Source: CAVQBP01 sp964448105 (GTDB lineage: Bacteria; Bacteroidota; Ignavibacteria; Ignavibacteriales; Ignavibacteriaceae). Taken from it: a stretch of 56,478 nt of DNA. The notes beneath the pieces were generated by a model that searched no databases, was not told the DNA's origin, and was given only the letters and a program-made list of their open reading frames with translations. Numbering within the stretch: the stretch's first letter is position 1; every line of letters begins with the position of its first letter. A program made the position numbers and the translations under genes. Positions 28,114-37,006 of the stretch are shown here, in pieces. The stretch is taken from contig CAYUVK010000020.1 in NCBI GenBank assembly GCA_964448105.1, positions 1-56,478 of the forward strand. The letters are read 5' to 3'.

Positions 28114-28125
28114 ATTTTGAATTTT

Positions 28126-28155
28126 TGTACCAAAGGCGCATCAGACTTTGGCAGT
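28126..28155. repeat. Degenerate twin-palindrome element (copy 3)
   Basis: Between cdd and tdk lie two adjacent 15-base units, TGTACC-AAA-GGCGCA and TCAGAC-TTT-GGCAGT. They keep the 15+15 spacing and the central NNN of the intact copies but have several broken pairs. AAAAAGT/ACTTTTT flanks resemble the flank of the copy at 26771. It looks like an old, decayed copy. Confidence 0.5.
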
Positions 28156-28178
28156 GACTTTTTACTTTTGGCTTTTTT

Positions 28179-28754
28179 ATGGAACCTTTACCACATTCAG
28201 AACCCAAAGAAACCGGTTGGATTGAAGTAATTGCCGGCTGTATGTTCAGCGGCAAAACCGAAGAATTAATTAGAAGGCTTAGACGAGCACAAATTGCTAA
28301 ACAAACTGTAAAAATTTTCAAACCGAAAATTGATAATAGATATTCAACAACAGCTATCGTTTCACATAGTGATCAATTTCTGCCTTCCATACTAATCAAT
28401 GATATAAATGAAGTTTTTGAACAATCATTTTCTGCACATGTAATCGGAATTGATGAAGCTCAATTCTTTTCCAATGATATAATTGATGTTTGCAACAAAC
28501 TGGCAAATCAGGGCAAGCGGGTTATTGTTGCCGGTTTGGATCAGGATTATAAAGGAGTTCCTTTTGAACCGATGCCTCATTTATTGGCAATTGCAGAATA
28601 TATAACCAAAACCCTGGCAATATGCGTAGTATGCGGAAATCCCGCCGATAAGACACAAAGAAAGACAAAATCTTCCGAAAGAGTAATTGTAGGTGCTTCG
28701 GATATTTATGAAGCCCGCTGCAGAAAATGTCATTACATACCTGATGAATCATAA
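28179..28754 (+). CDS. tdk: Thymidine kinase (type II)
   Basis: 191 residues. Walker A is GCMFSGKTEELIRRL, the lid/catalytic DEAQFF with IGIDEAQ is the Walker B and catalytic Glu, and the zinc-ribbon uses CVVCGNPAD and EARCRKCHY. It phosphorylates thymidine to TMP in salvage. It follows cdd by 65 bases and precedes nupC by 9, so the three are probably one transcript. Usual length and fully intact. Confidence 0.96.
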   Translation: MEPLPHSEPKETGWIEVIAGCMFSGKTEELIRRLRRAQIAKQTVKIFKPKIDNRYSTTAIVSHSDQFLPSILINDINEVFEQSFSAHVIGIDEAQFFSNDIIDVCNKLANQGKRVIVAGLDQDYKGVPFEPMPHLLAIAEYITKTLAICVVCGNPADKTQRKTKSSERVIVGASDIYEARCRKCHYIPDES

Positions 28755-28763
28755 GGATATTTT

Positions 28764-30116
28764 ATGGATATAATCTCACTATTAAGGGGAATTTTAGGAA
28801 TAATAATTCTCATCGGTATTTCTTTTCTTTTATCGAATAACAAAAAAAATATTAACTGGAGACTGGTTTTATCGGGGCTTGGTTTGCAGATTGTTTTTGC
28901 AATTTTAATTCTGAAAGGAGAAGAATTAAGTTTAATTTTTAAACCCTTTGGGTGGCCAAAAGATTTTTTTTATTGGGTTAGTGGATTTTTTGTTTCTATT
29001 CTGAATTTTACAACCGAAGGAGCAAAATTTGTTTTTGGTCCACTGGCTATTAGTCCGGGGCAGGATGGAAGTCTTGGAACTATTTTCGCCTTTCAAGTTC
29101 TTCCTACTATAATCTTTTTTGCAAGCCTAACTTCAATACTTTACTATCTTGGAATTTTGCAGCGGGTCGTTCAAGGAATGGCATGGATAATGGCAAAAGT
29201 TATGGGCACAAGCGGAGCCGAATCATTGTCATGTTCAGCTAATATTTTTGTCGGGCAGACGGAAGCTCCTCTTCTTATCAAACCTTTTATAAAAAACATG
29301 ACCAATAGTGAAATCCTTACAATCATGGTTGGTGGGATGGCAACTATTGCAGGTGGTGTAATGGCAGCTTACATTCAAATACTTGGAAATTCTTATGCTC
29401 AAACTTTAAATATTCCGCTTGCTCAGGCCCAGCAAATGTTTGCAACTCAATTGCTAGGCGCAAGTGTTATGGCAGCACCGGCAGCTTTACTTATTTCAAA
29501 AATTTTGTTTCCTGAAACTATTGAACCAGAAACAAAAGGAATTGTAAAAGTAGATGTTGAAAAAAATGCATCAAATATAGTTGAAGCTGCAGCAGCCGGT
29601 GCAGGTGAAGGTTTATGGTTAGCTTTAAATGTTGGTGCAATGTTAATTGCATTCATAGCTTTGATTGCTTTGATTAATTATCTTCTTAACCAGGTCGGGG
29701 CTTTTGCAGGATGGAATGATTATTTAACAAAAACTTACGGTCAGCCGTTAAACTTTCAATTAATTATTGGTTTGGTTTTAAGATATTTAGCTTTTGGAAT
29801 TGGTGTTCCCTGGCATGATTCTTTGCAATTTGGAAGCTTACTTGGAACTAAAGTGGTTTTAAATGAATTTGTGGCTTATCTTGAAATGGGAAAAATGATC
29901 ACTTCAAAAACTTTAATTGACGGTAAAGCAATTATTATGGCTACTTATGCTTTATGCGGATTTGCTAATTTCAGCTCGATTGCTATCCAAATCGGGGGAA
30001 TGGGACCTTTAGCTCCAAATAGAAGATCCGATATTGCAAGGCTTGGTATTAAAGCTGTAATAGGAGGTTCCATAGCTACTTTAATGACCGCTACACTTGC
30101 TGGAATACTGTATTAA
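28764..30116 (+). CDS. nupC: Concentrative nucleoside transporter (NupC/CNT family)
   Basis: 450 residues with about ten membrane helices. Family blocks include GTSGAESLSCSANIFVGQTEAPLLIKP, where the QTEAP loop binds the nucleoside, and ALNVGAMLIAFIALIALINYLL. The C-terminal motif MATYALCGFANFSSIAIQIGG is diagnostic. It imports nucleosides with Na+ or H+ across the inner membrane. It is placed between tdk and punA, giving the cluster its transporter. Confidence 0.95.
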   Translation: MDIISLLRGILGIIILIGISFLLSNNKKNINWRLVLSGLGLQIVFAILILKGEELSLIFKPFGWPKDFFYWVSGFFVSILNFTTEGAKFVFGPLAISPGQDGSLGTIFAFQVLPTIIFFASLTSILYYLGILQRVVQGMAWIMAKVMGTSGAESLSCSANIFVGQTEAPLLIKPFIKNMTNSEILTIMVGGMATIAGGVMAAYIQILGNSYAQTLNIPLAQAQQMFATQLLGASVMAAPAALLISKILFPETIEPETKGIVKVDVEKNASNIVEAAAAGAGEGLWLALNVGAMLIAFIALIALINYLLNQVGAFAGWNDYLTKTYGQPLNFQLIIGLVLRYLAFGIGVPWHDSLQFGSLLGTKVVLNEFVAYLEMGKMITSKTLIDGKAIIMATYALCGFANFSSIAIQIGGMGPLAPNRRSDIARLGIKAVIGGSIATLMTATLAGILY

Positions 30117-30199
30117 ATTGTTGAATTGTTTAATTATTAAATTGTTACATATATTTAGCAGGTTAACATATATTCTTAATTTTTGATTTATTTTAGCAA

Positions 30200-31021
30200 G
30201 TGATTGATTTAAGTTTCAAATATAAAAATTTATTAAAATTTCTTGAAAAGAATTTACCGTTTCAACCCGAATTAACTTTGATTCTCGGGAGCGGACTGGG
30301 TGATTTAGCTGACAGTATTAACCAAGTTAAATCGATATCTACAAATGAAATACCTGATTACCCGGCGTCAACGGTTTCGGGACATAAAGGGAAAATCATA
30401 TTCGGAAATTATAAAGAGAAAAATTTACTCCTTTTCCAGGGCCGAATACATTTTTATGAAGGATATTCTTTGTCAGAATGCATCCTTCCAATATTTATTT
30501 CTACAGAATTCGGCAGTAAAAAAATAATTTTAACCAATGCAGCAGGAGGAGTTAATCCCGAATATCATCCCGGCGATTTAATGCTTGTTTCCTCTTTTAA
30601 TGGTATCAATATACAGAGAGAACTTACTGATTTGATTGGTCTAGCCGGGATTGAAAAAAAGAATTATTTTTTAAATTTTCCTTCTTATGAATTAAATACA
30701 ATAATTAAAAAGGCAGTAAAAGAAGACAAAATCAGCATAAGAGAAGGAATTTATTGGTATACAAAAGGGCCGAGTTATGAAACTCCAGCAGAAATAAAAA
30801 TGATAGCTAAATTCGGGGGAGATGCCATTGGTATGTCGACAGTAAATGAAGCAATTTTTGCTGCTTCAAAGGGAATGGAAGTTTCGGCAATTTCCTGCAT
30901 TACAAATTATGCCGCTGGTATTTCGGATAAAAAACTGGACCATAAAGAAGTTATTGAAACAGCAAATCTAGTCAAAACTAAATTTGAAAGCTTAATAAAG
31001 GGAACTATAAAACTTTTGTAA
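30200..31021 (+). CDS. punA: Purine nucleoside phosphorylase
   Basis: 273 residues from a GTG at 30200; no ATG lies closer in frame. The phosphate site LILGSGLGDLAD, VSGHKGKIIFG, GRIHFYEGYS and purine-site block KGPSYETPAEIKMIAKFGGDAIGMSTVNEAI match the trimeric PNP/PunA type. It cleaves purine (deoxy)nucleosides with phosphate to base and ribose 1-phosphate. It follows nupC by 83 bases, a gap that carries an AATTGTT short-period repeat at 30117-30150, so it may have its own promoter. Confidence 0.95.
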   Translation: MIDLSFKYKNLLKFLEKNLPFQPELTLILGSGLGDLADSINQVKSISTNEIPDYPASTVSGHKGKIIFGNYKEKNLLLFQGRIHFYEGYSLSECILPIFISTEFGSKKIILTNAAGGVNPEYHPGDLMLVSSFNGINIQRELTDLIGLAGIEKKNYFLNFPSYELNTIIKKAVKEDKISIREGIYWYTKGPSYETPAEIKMIAKFGGDAIGMSTVNEAIFAASKGMEVSAISCITNYAAGISDKKLDHKEVIETANLVKTKFESLIKGTIKLL

Positions 31022-31152
31022 TGCACTATTTTAAAATTAATAAATAAAGAGCAATAATTCGTATTAATGAACTGTTATTTCAATTGACTTTAGTTCCCTT
31101 TACAGGTAATTTTAACGTTTAATAAATTTTAAAATCTCACTTATCAAGACTT

Positions 31153-33078
31153 ATGAAAGAACTTAGATTTAGATTACTTCTTATCCTCGGTGCAATAGCA
31201 TTGAGTGTTTATTTGCTTTATCCAACCTATGTTGATTATAGAAATACTCAAAAACTCGACAAAATTCTGGAAAAAGAAAGGAAAGAAATTGTTGAAACGC
31301 ATCCACAATTAACCAAACAGCAGGTAGATCTAAGGGTAACAGTTATTGAAGACAGCATCAAAGCTGCCGATCCTTCTATTCAAAATGCAAGAGCAAAGAG
31401 AATAAAATTAGGATTAGACCTTCAAGGCGGAATGAGGGTGGTTCTTGAAGTTAATACGGCAGAACTTCTTGGCAAAATTGCAAAAAATCCTGATAATACA
31501 TTTAACCAGGTTCTTGCCGCAGCAAGAAAAGAAGCAGAAACTTCCGATGAATCAGTTGTCGATATTGTCGGAAAAATGTTTGAAGAAAGAGGAATAAGAT
31601 TAAGCAGGTACTTCGGTAATATTAGGCAATCTGATTCTCAAATATTAAGTGATCTTAAAAAAGATGCCGAAGATGCTGTTTCAAGGGCAATGGAAATTAT
31701 TAGAAACAGGGTAGATCAATACGGCGTTTCGGAACCTTCAATTCAAAGACAAGGCTCAAGAAGAATAATTGTTGAGCTCCCCGGTGTTGCTAGAGAAGAA
31801 GAAGCTAAACAATTACTTCAAGGTACTGCATTACTTGAATTTAAATTAGTAAAAGATCCTGATTTTACTATTTCAGTAATGAAGAGTATAGACAATGTCT
31901 TAGCAGGTAAAAGTATCAGTGATTCTACTCTATCTGATTCAACAACTGCTCAAAATAAGAATAATAAAACTAAAACCGATACCGCTGCTGAAGATACTTC
32001 AAAGCAATTATCAAAGGAAGAATTTGCAAAAGAACATCCGTTCTTTTCTATTATAAGACTTATGCAAAATTCTGCCGATGGATATGTAAGCTCAGATGAA
32101 ATGGATAAGCTTAAATTGATCCTTAATAGACCGGACGTTCAGAAAGTTATTCCTGATAATGTACAGTTTGTTTTTGATGCTAAACCAATAACCGACAAAG
32201 ACGGACAGAAATTTTACAGGATGTACCTGGTCAATAAAACACCTGAATTAACAGGCGGTGTAATAACCGATGCCCAGGCTACAATTGATCCCCAGACTTC
32301 ATCACCAATAGTTACAATGCAGATGAATTCGGAAGGTGCTACAGATTGGGCTAGAATAACCGGTGCAAATATCGGGAAGAGAATTGCAATCATTTTAGAT
32401 GGTGTTGTTTATTCGGCACCAAATGTAAGAGGTAAAATCCCCGGCGGCAGATCCCAAATCGAAGGGATGGCAAATATGGAAGAAGCCAAACTTTTAAGCA
32501 TTGTCCTAAAGGCCGGTGCGCTTCCGGCACCTGTTAAAATTCTAGAGGAAAGAACCGTTGGTCCTTCATTAGGACAAGACTCAATTAACAGCGGCTTTAG
32601 CTCTGCACTTATTGGATATTTACTTGTCGGTATTTTTATGATTTTTTATTACCAGAAAGCTGGTATAATCGCCGCCGCTTCATTAACCTTTACCGTACTT
32701 TTTATACTCGGAGTTCTTGCAGGATTTAATGCGACTCTTACTCTTCCGGGTATAGCAGGCATTATATTAACAATAGGTATGGCTGTAGATGCCAATGTAC
32801 TTATTTATGAAAGAATTAGAGAAGAGTTAACTACGGGCAAAACCATAAAAGCTTCGATAGACAGCGGTTTTTCGAAAGCATATTCAGCTATTATCGATTC
32901 TAATATTACTACTTTCTTTACAGGAATTATTCTTTATCAATTTGGAACCGGACCTGTACAGGGTTTTGCTTTAACTTTAATGATTGGTATCGTTGCAAGC
33001 TTATTCAGTGCTTTAATTGTTGCACGGGTTCTTTTTGATTACCTCGTTATTAAAGGTTCCAAAATTACTGTTGGTTAA
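31153..33078 (+). CDS. secD: Protein translocase subunit SecD
   Basis: 641 residues with six membrane helices, one near the N-terminus and five in the C-terminal RND fold. It has KLGLDLQGGMRVVLEV in the P1 region and the C-terminal TIGMAVDANVLIYERIREEL with the conserved Asp that carries protons. The large periplasmic loop (about residues 60-450) includes a polar, low-complexity insert near 260-300 rich in Asp/Ser/Thr. With SecF it pulls exported proteins out of the SecYEG channel using the proton gradient. It is followed by secF after 29 bases. Confidence 0.96.
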   Translation: MKELRFRLLLILGAIALSVYLLYPTYVDYRNTQKLDKILEKERKEIVETHPQLTKQQVDLRVTVIEDSIKAADPSIQNARAKRIKLGLDLQGGMRVVLEVNTAELLGKIAKNPDNTFNQVLAAARKEAETSDESVVDIVGKMFEERGIRLSRYFGNIRQSDSQILSDLKKDAEDAVSRAMEIIRNRVDQYGVSEPSIQRQGSRRIIVELPGVAREEEAKQLLQGTALLEFKLVKDPDFTISVMKSIDNVLAGKSISDSTLSDSTTAQNKNNKTKTDTAAEDTSKQLSKEEFAKEHPFFSIIRLMQNSADGYVSSDEMDKLKLILNRPDVQKVIPDNVQFVFDAKPITDKDGQKFYRMYLVNKTPELTGGVITDAQATIDPQTSSPIVTMQMNSEGATDWARITGANIGKRIAIILDGVVYSAPNVRGKIPGGRSQIEGMANMEEAKLLSIVLKAGALPAPVKILEERTVGPSLGQDSINSGFSSALIGYLLVGIFMIFYYQKAGIIAAASLTFTVLFILGVLAGFNATLTLPGIAGIILTIGMAVDANVLIYERIREELTTGKTIKASIDSGFSKAYSAIIDSNITTFFTGIILYQFGTGPVQGFALTLMIGIVASLFSALIVARVLFDYLVIKGSKITVG

Positions 33079-33107
33079 TTATTCAGCTTTAAGGAGCATA
33101 TTTATAA

Positions 33108-34250
33108 ATGAGAATTTTTGAAAATCTTCATGTTGATTTCTTAGGAAAAAGAAATTTTTTTTATGGTGTATCCGCATCACTTTTTCTGCTCGGATTTATT
33201 AATATAATCTTCCGGGGATTACAATTCGGAATAGATTTCAAAGGTGGTACTGAAATAGTCCTTCAGTTTCAAAAACCTATTGATATTGCAAATATTAGAA
33301 ATGATATTCAAAATATTGGATTGGGAAATCTTGAATTAAAAACTTTTGGTTCCGAGACAGGTGTTCTGGTTAGAACAGAACTGCAGCAGATTCCAAGAAC
33401 AATTTATCCCAAAGTGGTTGAAAATATTAACAAGGCTATTGAAAATATTCTACCCGGTATCACGACAAAAATTATCGATAGTTCCTCTGCAAACTCTGTT
33501 ACTTACGCTTTCCCAAATCCTGATACAACAGACATTATTGTGGATAAATTATTTAATGCTGGTTATCAAACCGGGAAAGTTTCCGAAGAACAAAATAATA
33601 AACAAATGGTTGTTAGGGTTGGTATTTCCGATTGGATAAAAAGTAATTTAAGAGATAAGGTGAAAGATAATTCCTTTACGGTTTTAAGAGAAGAACTTGT
33701 AGGGCCAAAAATAGGAAGTGAATTAAAGCAAGATGCTGTCATTGCAATCTTTCTTTCACTTGTTGTTATATTAATTTATCTCGCTTTTAGATTTAAGTTT
33801 ATTTTTGCTTTTGGAGCAGTAGTGGCACTCTTCCACGATGTGCTGATAACTATGGGACTATATGCTGTTTTATATGGAGTTATCCCGGGATTAAATCTAG
33901 AAATTGATCTTACAGTTGTTGCGGCTTTTTTAACTCTTATCGGTTATTCAATTAATGATACTGTAATTGTGTTTGATAGGGTAAGAGAAGAAATGAAAAT
34001 TCATAAAACAACACCAATAAAAGAAGTAATGAATATGGGCATTAATAGAACAATGAGCCGGACAATCTTAACCGGTGGTACAACTTTAATGTCTGTTTTT
34101 GTATTGCTGTTGCTTGGTGGCGAAGTATTAAGGGCATTTGCATTTACTTTATTCTTTGGAATTATTATTGGTACCTATTCTTCAATATTTGTAGCAAGTG
34201 CTCTGGTTTTGGAATACGCTAATCGTACCAAAAAGAAAATTCAATTCTAA
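33108..34250 (+). CDS. secF: Protein translocase subunit SecF
   Basis: 380 residues, six helices with the GIDFKGGTEIVLQFQ block and YSINDTVIVFDRVREEM, which is the diagnostic helix 4-5 segment with the conserved Asp-Thr-Val-Ile. The middle of the periplasmic loop holds two P4-like repeats. A good ribosome site AAGGAGCAT precedes the start. It makes the SecDF complex with SecD. An intrinsic terminator follows after 20 bases. Confidence 0.96.
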   Translation: MRIFENLHVDFLGKRNFFYGVSASLFLLGFINIIFRGLQFGIDFKGGTEIVLQFQKPIDIANIRNDIQNIGLGNLELKTFGSETGVLVRTELQQIPRTIYPKVVENINKAIENILPGITTKIIDSSSANSVTYAFPNPDTTDIIVDKLFNAGYQTGKVSEEQNNKQMVVRVGISDWIKSNLRDKVKDNSFTVLREELVGPKIGSELKQDAVIAIFLSLVVILIYLAFRFKFIFAFGAVVALFHDVLITMGLYAVLYGVIPGLNLEIDLTVVAAFLTLIGYSINDTVIVFDRVREEMKIHKTTPIKEVMNMGINRTMSRTILTGGTTLMSVFVLLLLGGEVLRAFAFTLFFGIIIGTYSSIFVASALVLEYANRTKKKIQF

Positions 34251-34270
34251 TTTCCCATTAACTTATTTCT

Positions 34271-34299
34271 AAAAAGCCGGTATTTACACCGGTTTTTTT
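34271..34299 (+). terminator. Rho-independent terminator after secF
   Basis: An A-run and CCGGT stem, a 6-base loop, ACCGG and a long T-run (TTTTTTT) lie 20 bases past the secF stop. With a GU pair and the A/T extension the stem is 11 bp. Confidence 0.85.
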
Positions 34300-34745
34300 A
34301 TGTCACATATTAAATTATAAGAAATATTTTTTATCTAGTTAATTCCAAATCTTCAAAAACATTATTATTTATCCCAGATTTGTCAATAGGAAAAATTTCT
34401 AATGACCGCCATTAGAAAAAACATTAGATAACTTATTTGAATAGAATAAGTTAGACTCGCTAAAGTCTTTAAGGTTTACTGTAATTAAAACATATAGTTT
34501 TTGATAACAATATTATTTTGTAAGTGATGAAAATTCATCGCTTTGCTAAATATCCTTTATTTTCTAATGACAAATTTGGGTTTATTTTTTGTAATTATAA
34601 AAATCTATTTATAAGTTTAGAATATAAACAGTTATCTTATCCAGTATTTCTTCAGAAAACAAAAACTTTAATTCTTTTGTAAATCATCCGTGATATTTTT
34701 GTGATAAACAACTAATATTTTTATTAAAAAGATTAGGACTAAAAA
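34300..34745. other. Non-coding region with a cluster of hairpins upstream of the two-component genes
   Basis: Almost 450 bases without a plausible gene. They include three hairpins: TTTCTAATG-accgc-CATTAGAAA at 34396-34418, TAACTTATT-7-AATAAGTTA at 34429-34453, and AAGTGATGAA-aa-TTCATCGCTT at 34522-34543. The 11-base sequence TTTCTAATGAC of the first recurs near 34568. This could be a small RNA or the long leader of the response-regulator gene. Confidence 0.5.
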
Positions 34746-35459
34746 ATGAAAAAAGTTTTAGTAATAGAGGATGATAAATCAATTTCGGATCTAATAGAAA
34801 TCCATTTGCTGGATCTAAGCTGCCAGGTATCAAAAGCTTTCGATGGTGAGAAAGGCTTGAAGTTAGCTTTGGAAAATAATTATGATTTAATTGTGCTGGA
34901 TTTAATGCTGCCAAAATTAGACGGACTGGAAATATGCAAAGAAGTTAGGAAGCAGGAAATATATACACCTATTTTAATGCTTACGGCAAAGTCGGAAGAA
35001 TTCGATAAGGTAATTGGTTTGGAATTCGGTGCGGATGATTATCTAACTAAACCTTTCGGAATCAGGGAATTTATTGCTAGAGTTAAAGCTATATTTAGAC
35101 GAATACAAGTAATGCAAAAAGAAACTTTAAATAGTTCAGATATCATTGTAGGCAATTTGACTATTGAGGTTTCAAAAAGAAGAGTGACTTTAAATGGTGA
35201 AAGGATAGAACTTACACCAAAGGAATTCGATTTACTATTTCTACTGGCATCTCACCCGGGAACTACTTATACAAGAGAGCAGCTTTTAAATATTTTATGG
35301 GGTTATCAATATAACGGTTATGAACATACGGTAAATTCGCATATAAATAGATTAAGAACAAAGATTGAAAATAATCTTTCCGAACCGAAATATATTTTAA
35401 CCTCTTGGGGAGTAGGATACAGATTTAATGATATTGAAAATATTGTGAACACACAATGA
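34746..35459 (+). CDS. OmpR/PhoB-type response regulator
   Basis: 237 residues. Receiver domain (1-118) carries the acidic pocket VIEDDKS, phospho-accepting aspartate in LIVLDLMLPKLDG, the Thr in MLTAKS and the Lys in YLTKPF. A winged-helix DNA-binding domain (about 130-232) ends in EHTVNSHINRLRTKIE and SWGVGYRF. It is translationally coupled to the histidine kinase by an ATGA overlap. The target genes are not evident. Confidence 0.95.
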   Translation: MKKVLVIEDDKSISDLIEIHLLDLSCQVSKAFDGEKGLKLALENNYDLIVLDLMLPKLDGLEICKEVRKQEIYTPILMLTAKSEEFDKVIGLEFGADDYLTKPFGIREFIARVKAIFRRIQVMQKETLNSSDIIVGNLTIEVSKRRVTLNGERIELTPKEFDLLFLLASHPGTTYTREQLLNILWGYQYNGYEHTVNSHINRLRTKIENNLSEPKYILTSWGVGYRFNDIENIVNTQ

Positions 35460-36961
35460 AAAAGAGATTCTTTAACAGTTTATATTGGAAAATCAGTGCT
35501 GCTTTTCTAATAATTTTATTTATACTCTCTTGTGCATATTCTTATATAGCTCTTTTTACCGCCGAAATGTATTTTCAGGAAGCTAATCAAAAATTAGACA
35601 CCGACATAGCACCTCACATAGTTTCTGAAAATAAATGCTTTGTTGATGGGAAAGCTAATGATGCGGTATTAAAAAATGTATTTCATAATGTAATGATTAT
35701 AAATCCAAGCCTGGAAGTCTATCTTCTCGACAAGGATGGAAAAATTTTAACATATTATGCACCTAATAAAATTATATCTCTTAAGTATGTTCCCCTTGAA
35801 CCGATAAAAGAATTTATTTCCAATAAAGGGAATAAATTTATTTTGGGTGCCGATCCTAAAAATGCTCATTCAGAAAAGGTATTCTCTGCTGCACAAGTTA
35901 TAGAAAACGGGAAATGGATGGGATATATTTATGTTATTTTGGGGGGTGAAGAATATGAAAATGCCGCAAACCTAATTTTTGGCAGTTATATTCTAAGATT
36001 GGGTATCCGTTCAATGGGATTTACCTTAATTGCAGCAGCAATTATTGGTTTAATCATACTAGGTTTTATAACTAGAAATATCAGAAAGACTGTTTCTGTT
36101 ATTCGTGAATTTAAAAATGGAAATTTAAATGCCCGTATAAAACTAAAAGGCAAAGGTGAGCTAAACGAGTTTGCAGATTCATTTAATGATATGGCAGATA
36201 CTATTGTTGCCAATATAGAAGAAATGAAAACAATGGATAACCTACGAAGAGAACTGGTCGCAAATGTTTCGCATGATTTAAGAACACCTTTAGCAACTAT
36301 CCAGGGTTATATCGAAACAATTTTGATAAAAGCTGATTCCTTGTCTGAAGAAGACAGAAAAAAATATATGCAAACTATTTGGGGAAGCACCGAGAGATTA
36401 AAAAAATTAGTTGAAGAATTGTTTGAACTTTCAAAATTAGAAGCCAGGGAGACAAAACCCAAACCCGAAGCTTTTTCGATTGCAGAGCTAGTTCAAGACA
36501 TACAGCAAAAAAATATAATAATTGCAGAATCAAAAAAAATTGAACTGCTGCTCAAATTTCAATATGATTTGCCTCTAGTTTTTGCAGATATCGGGATGAT
36601 AGAAAAAGTTATGCAGAATCTTTTGGATAATGCGGTGAAATTTACACCTGAAGGAGGAAAAATAATTATTCAACTAAAACTTCAAAATGAAGAAGTTCTG
36701 GTTTCTGTAAGTGATACCGGGGTAGGTATTAGTCCCAGAGAGCTACCTAATATTTTTGATCGATATAACCAGGGTAAACGAACCCAATCAAAAGAGAAAC
36801 GGGGGCTTGGACTTGGCTTAGCTATTGTGAAAAAAATTCTTGAAGTACATAATATGGATATTCAAGTTGAAAGTACGGAAGGAAAAGGGACTAATTTTTA
36901 TTTTAAAATTCCAATTTTTAAAAGCACAACTATTAAAGATAAAACTATTCAGTATACTTAG
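35456..36961 (+). CDS. Membrane sensor histidine kinase
   Basis: 501 residues. Two membrane helices (about 10-30 and 183-205) flank a periplasmic sensor of about 150 residues. Then come a HAMP linker (FITRNIRKTVSVIREF), HisKA with the phosphorylated histidine in NVSHDLRTPLATIQGY and a HATPase with N box NLLDNAVKFT, G1 SDTGVGI and G2 KRGLGLGLAIVKK. It phosphorylates the response regulator, whose stop overlaps the kinase start. The periplasmic sensor motifs (VYLLDKDGKILTYYAP) resemble PAS-like Cache sensors, ligand unknown. Confidence 0.95.
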   Translation: MKKRFFNSLYWKISAAFLIILFILSCAYSYIALFTAEMYFQEANQKLDTDIAPHIVSENKCFVDGKANDAVLKNVFHNVMIINPSLEVYLLDKDGKILTYYAPNKIISLKYVPLEPIKEFISNKGNKFILGADPKNAHSEKVFSAAQVIENGKWMGYIYVILGGEEYENAANLIFGSYILRLGIRSMGFTLIAAAIIGLIILGFITRNIRKTVSVIREFKNGNLNARIKLKGKGELNEFADSFNDMADTIVANIEEMKTMDNLRRELVANVSHDLRTPLATIQGYIETILIKADSLSEEDRKKYMQTIWGSTERLKKLVEELFELSKLEARETKPKPEAFSIAELVQDIQQKNIIIAESKKIELLLKFQYDLPLVFADIGMIEKVMQNLLDNAVKFTPEGGKIIIQLKLQNEEVLVSVSDTGVGISPRELPNIFDRYNQGKRTQSKEKRGLGLGLAIVKKILEVHNMDIQVESTEGKGTNFYFKIPIFKSTTIKDKTIQYT

Positions 36962-37006
36962 ATATTTATCCCTTCAACCCTTATTTAAGTTTCAATATTT
37001 AACTCT

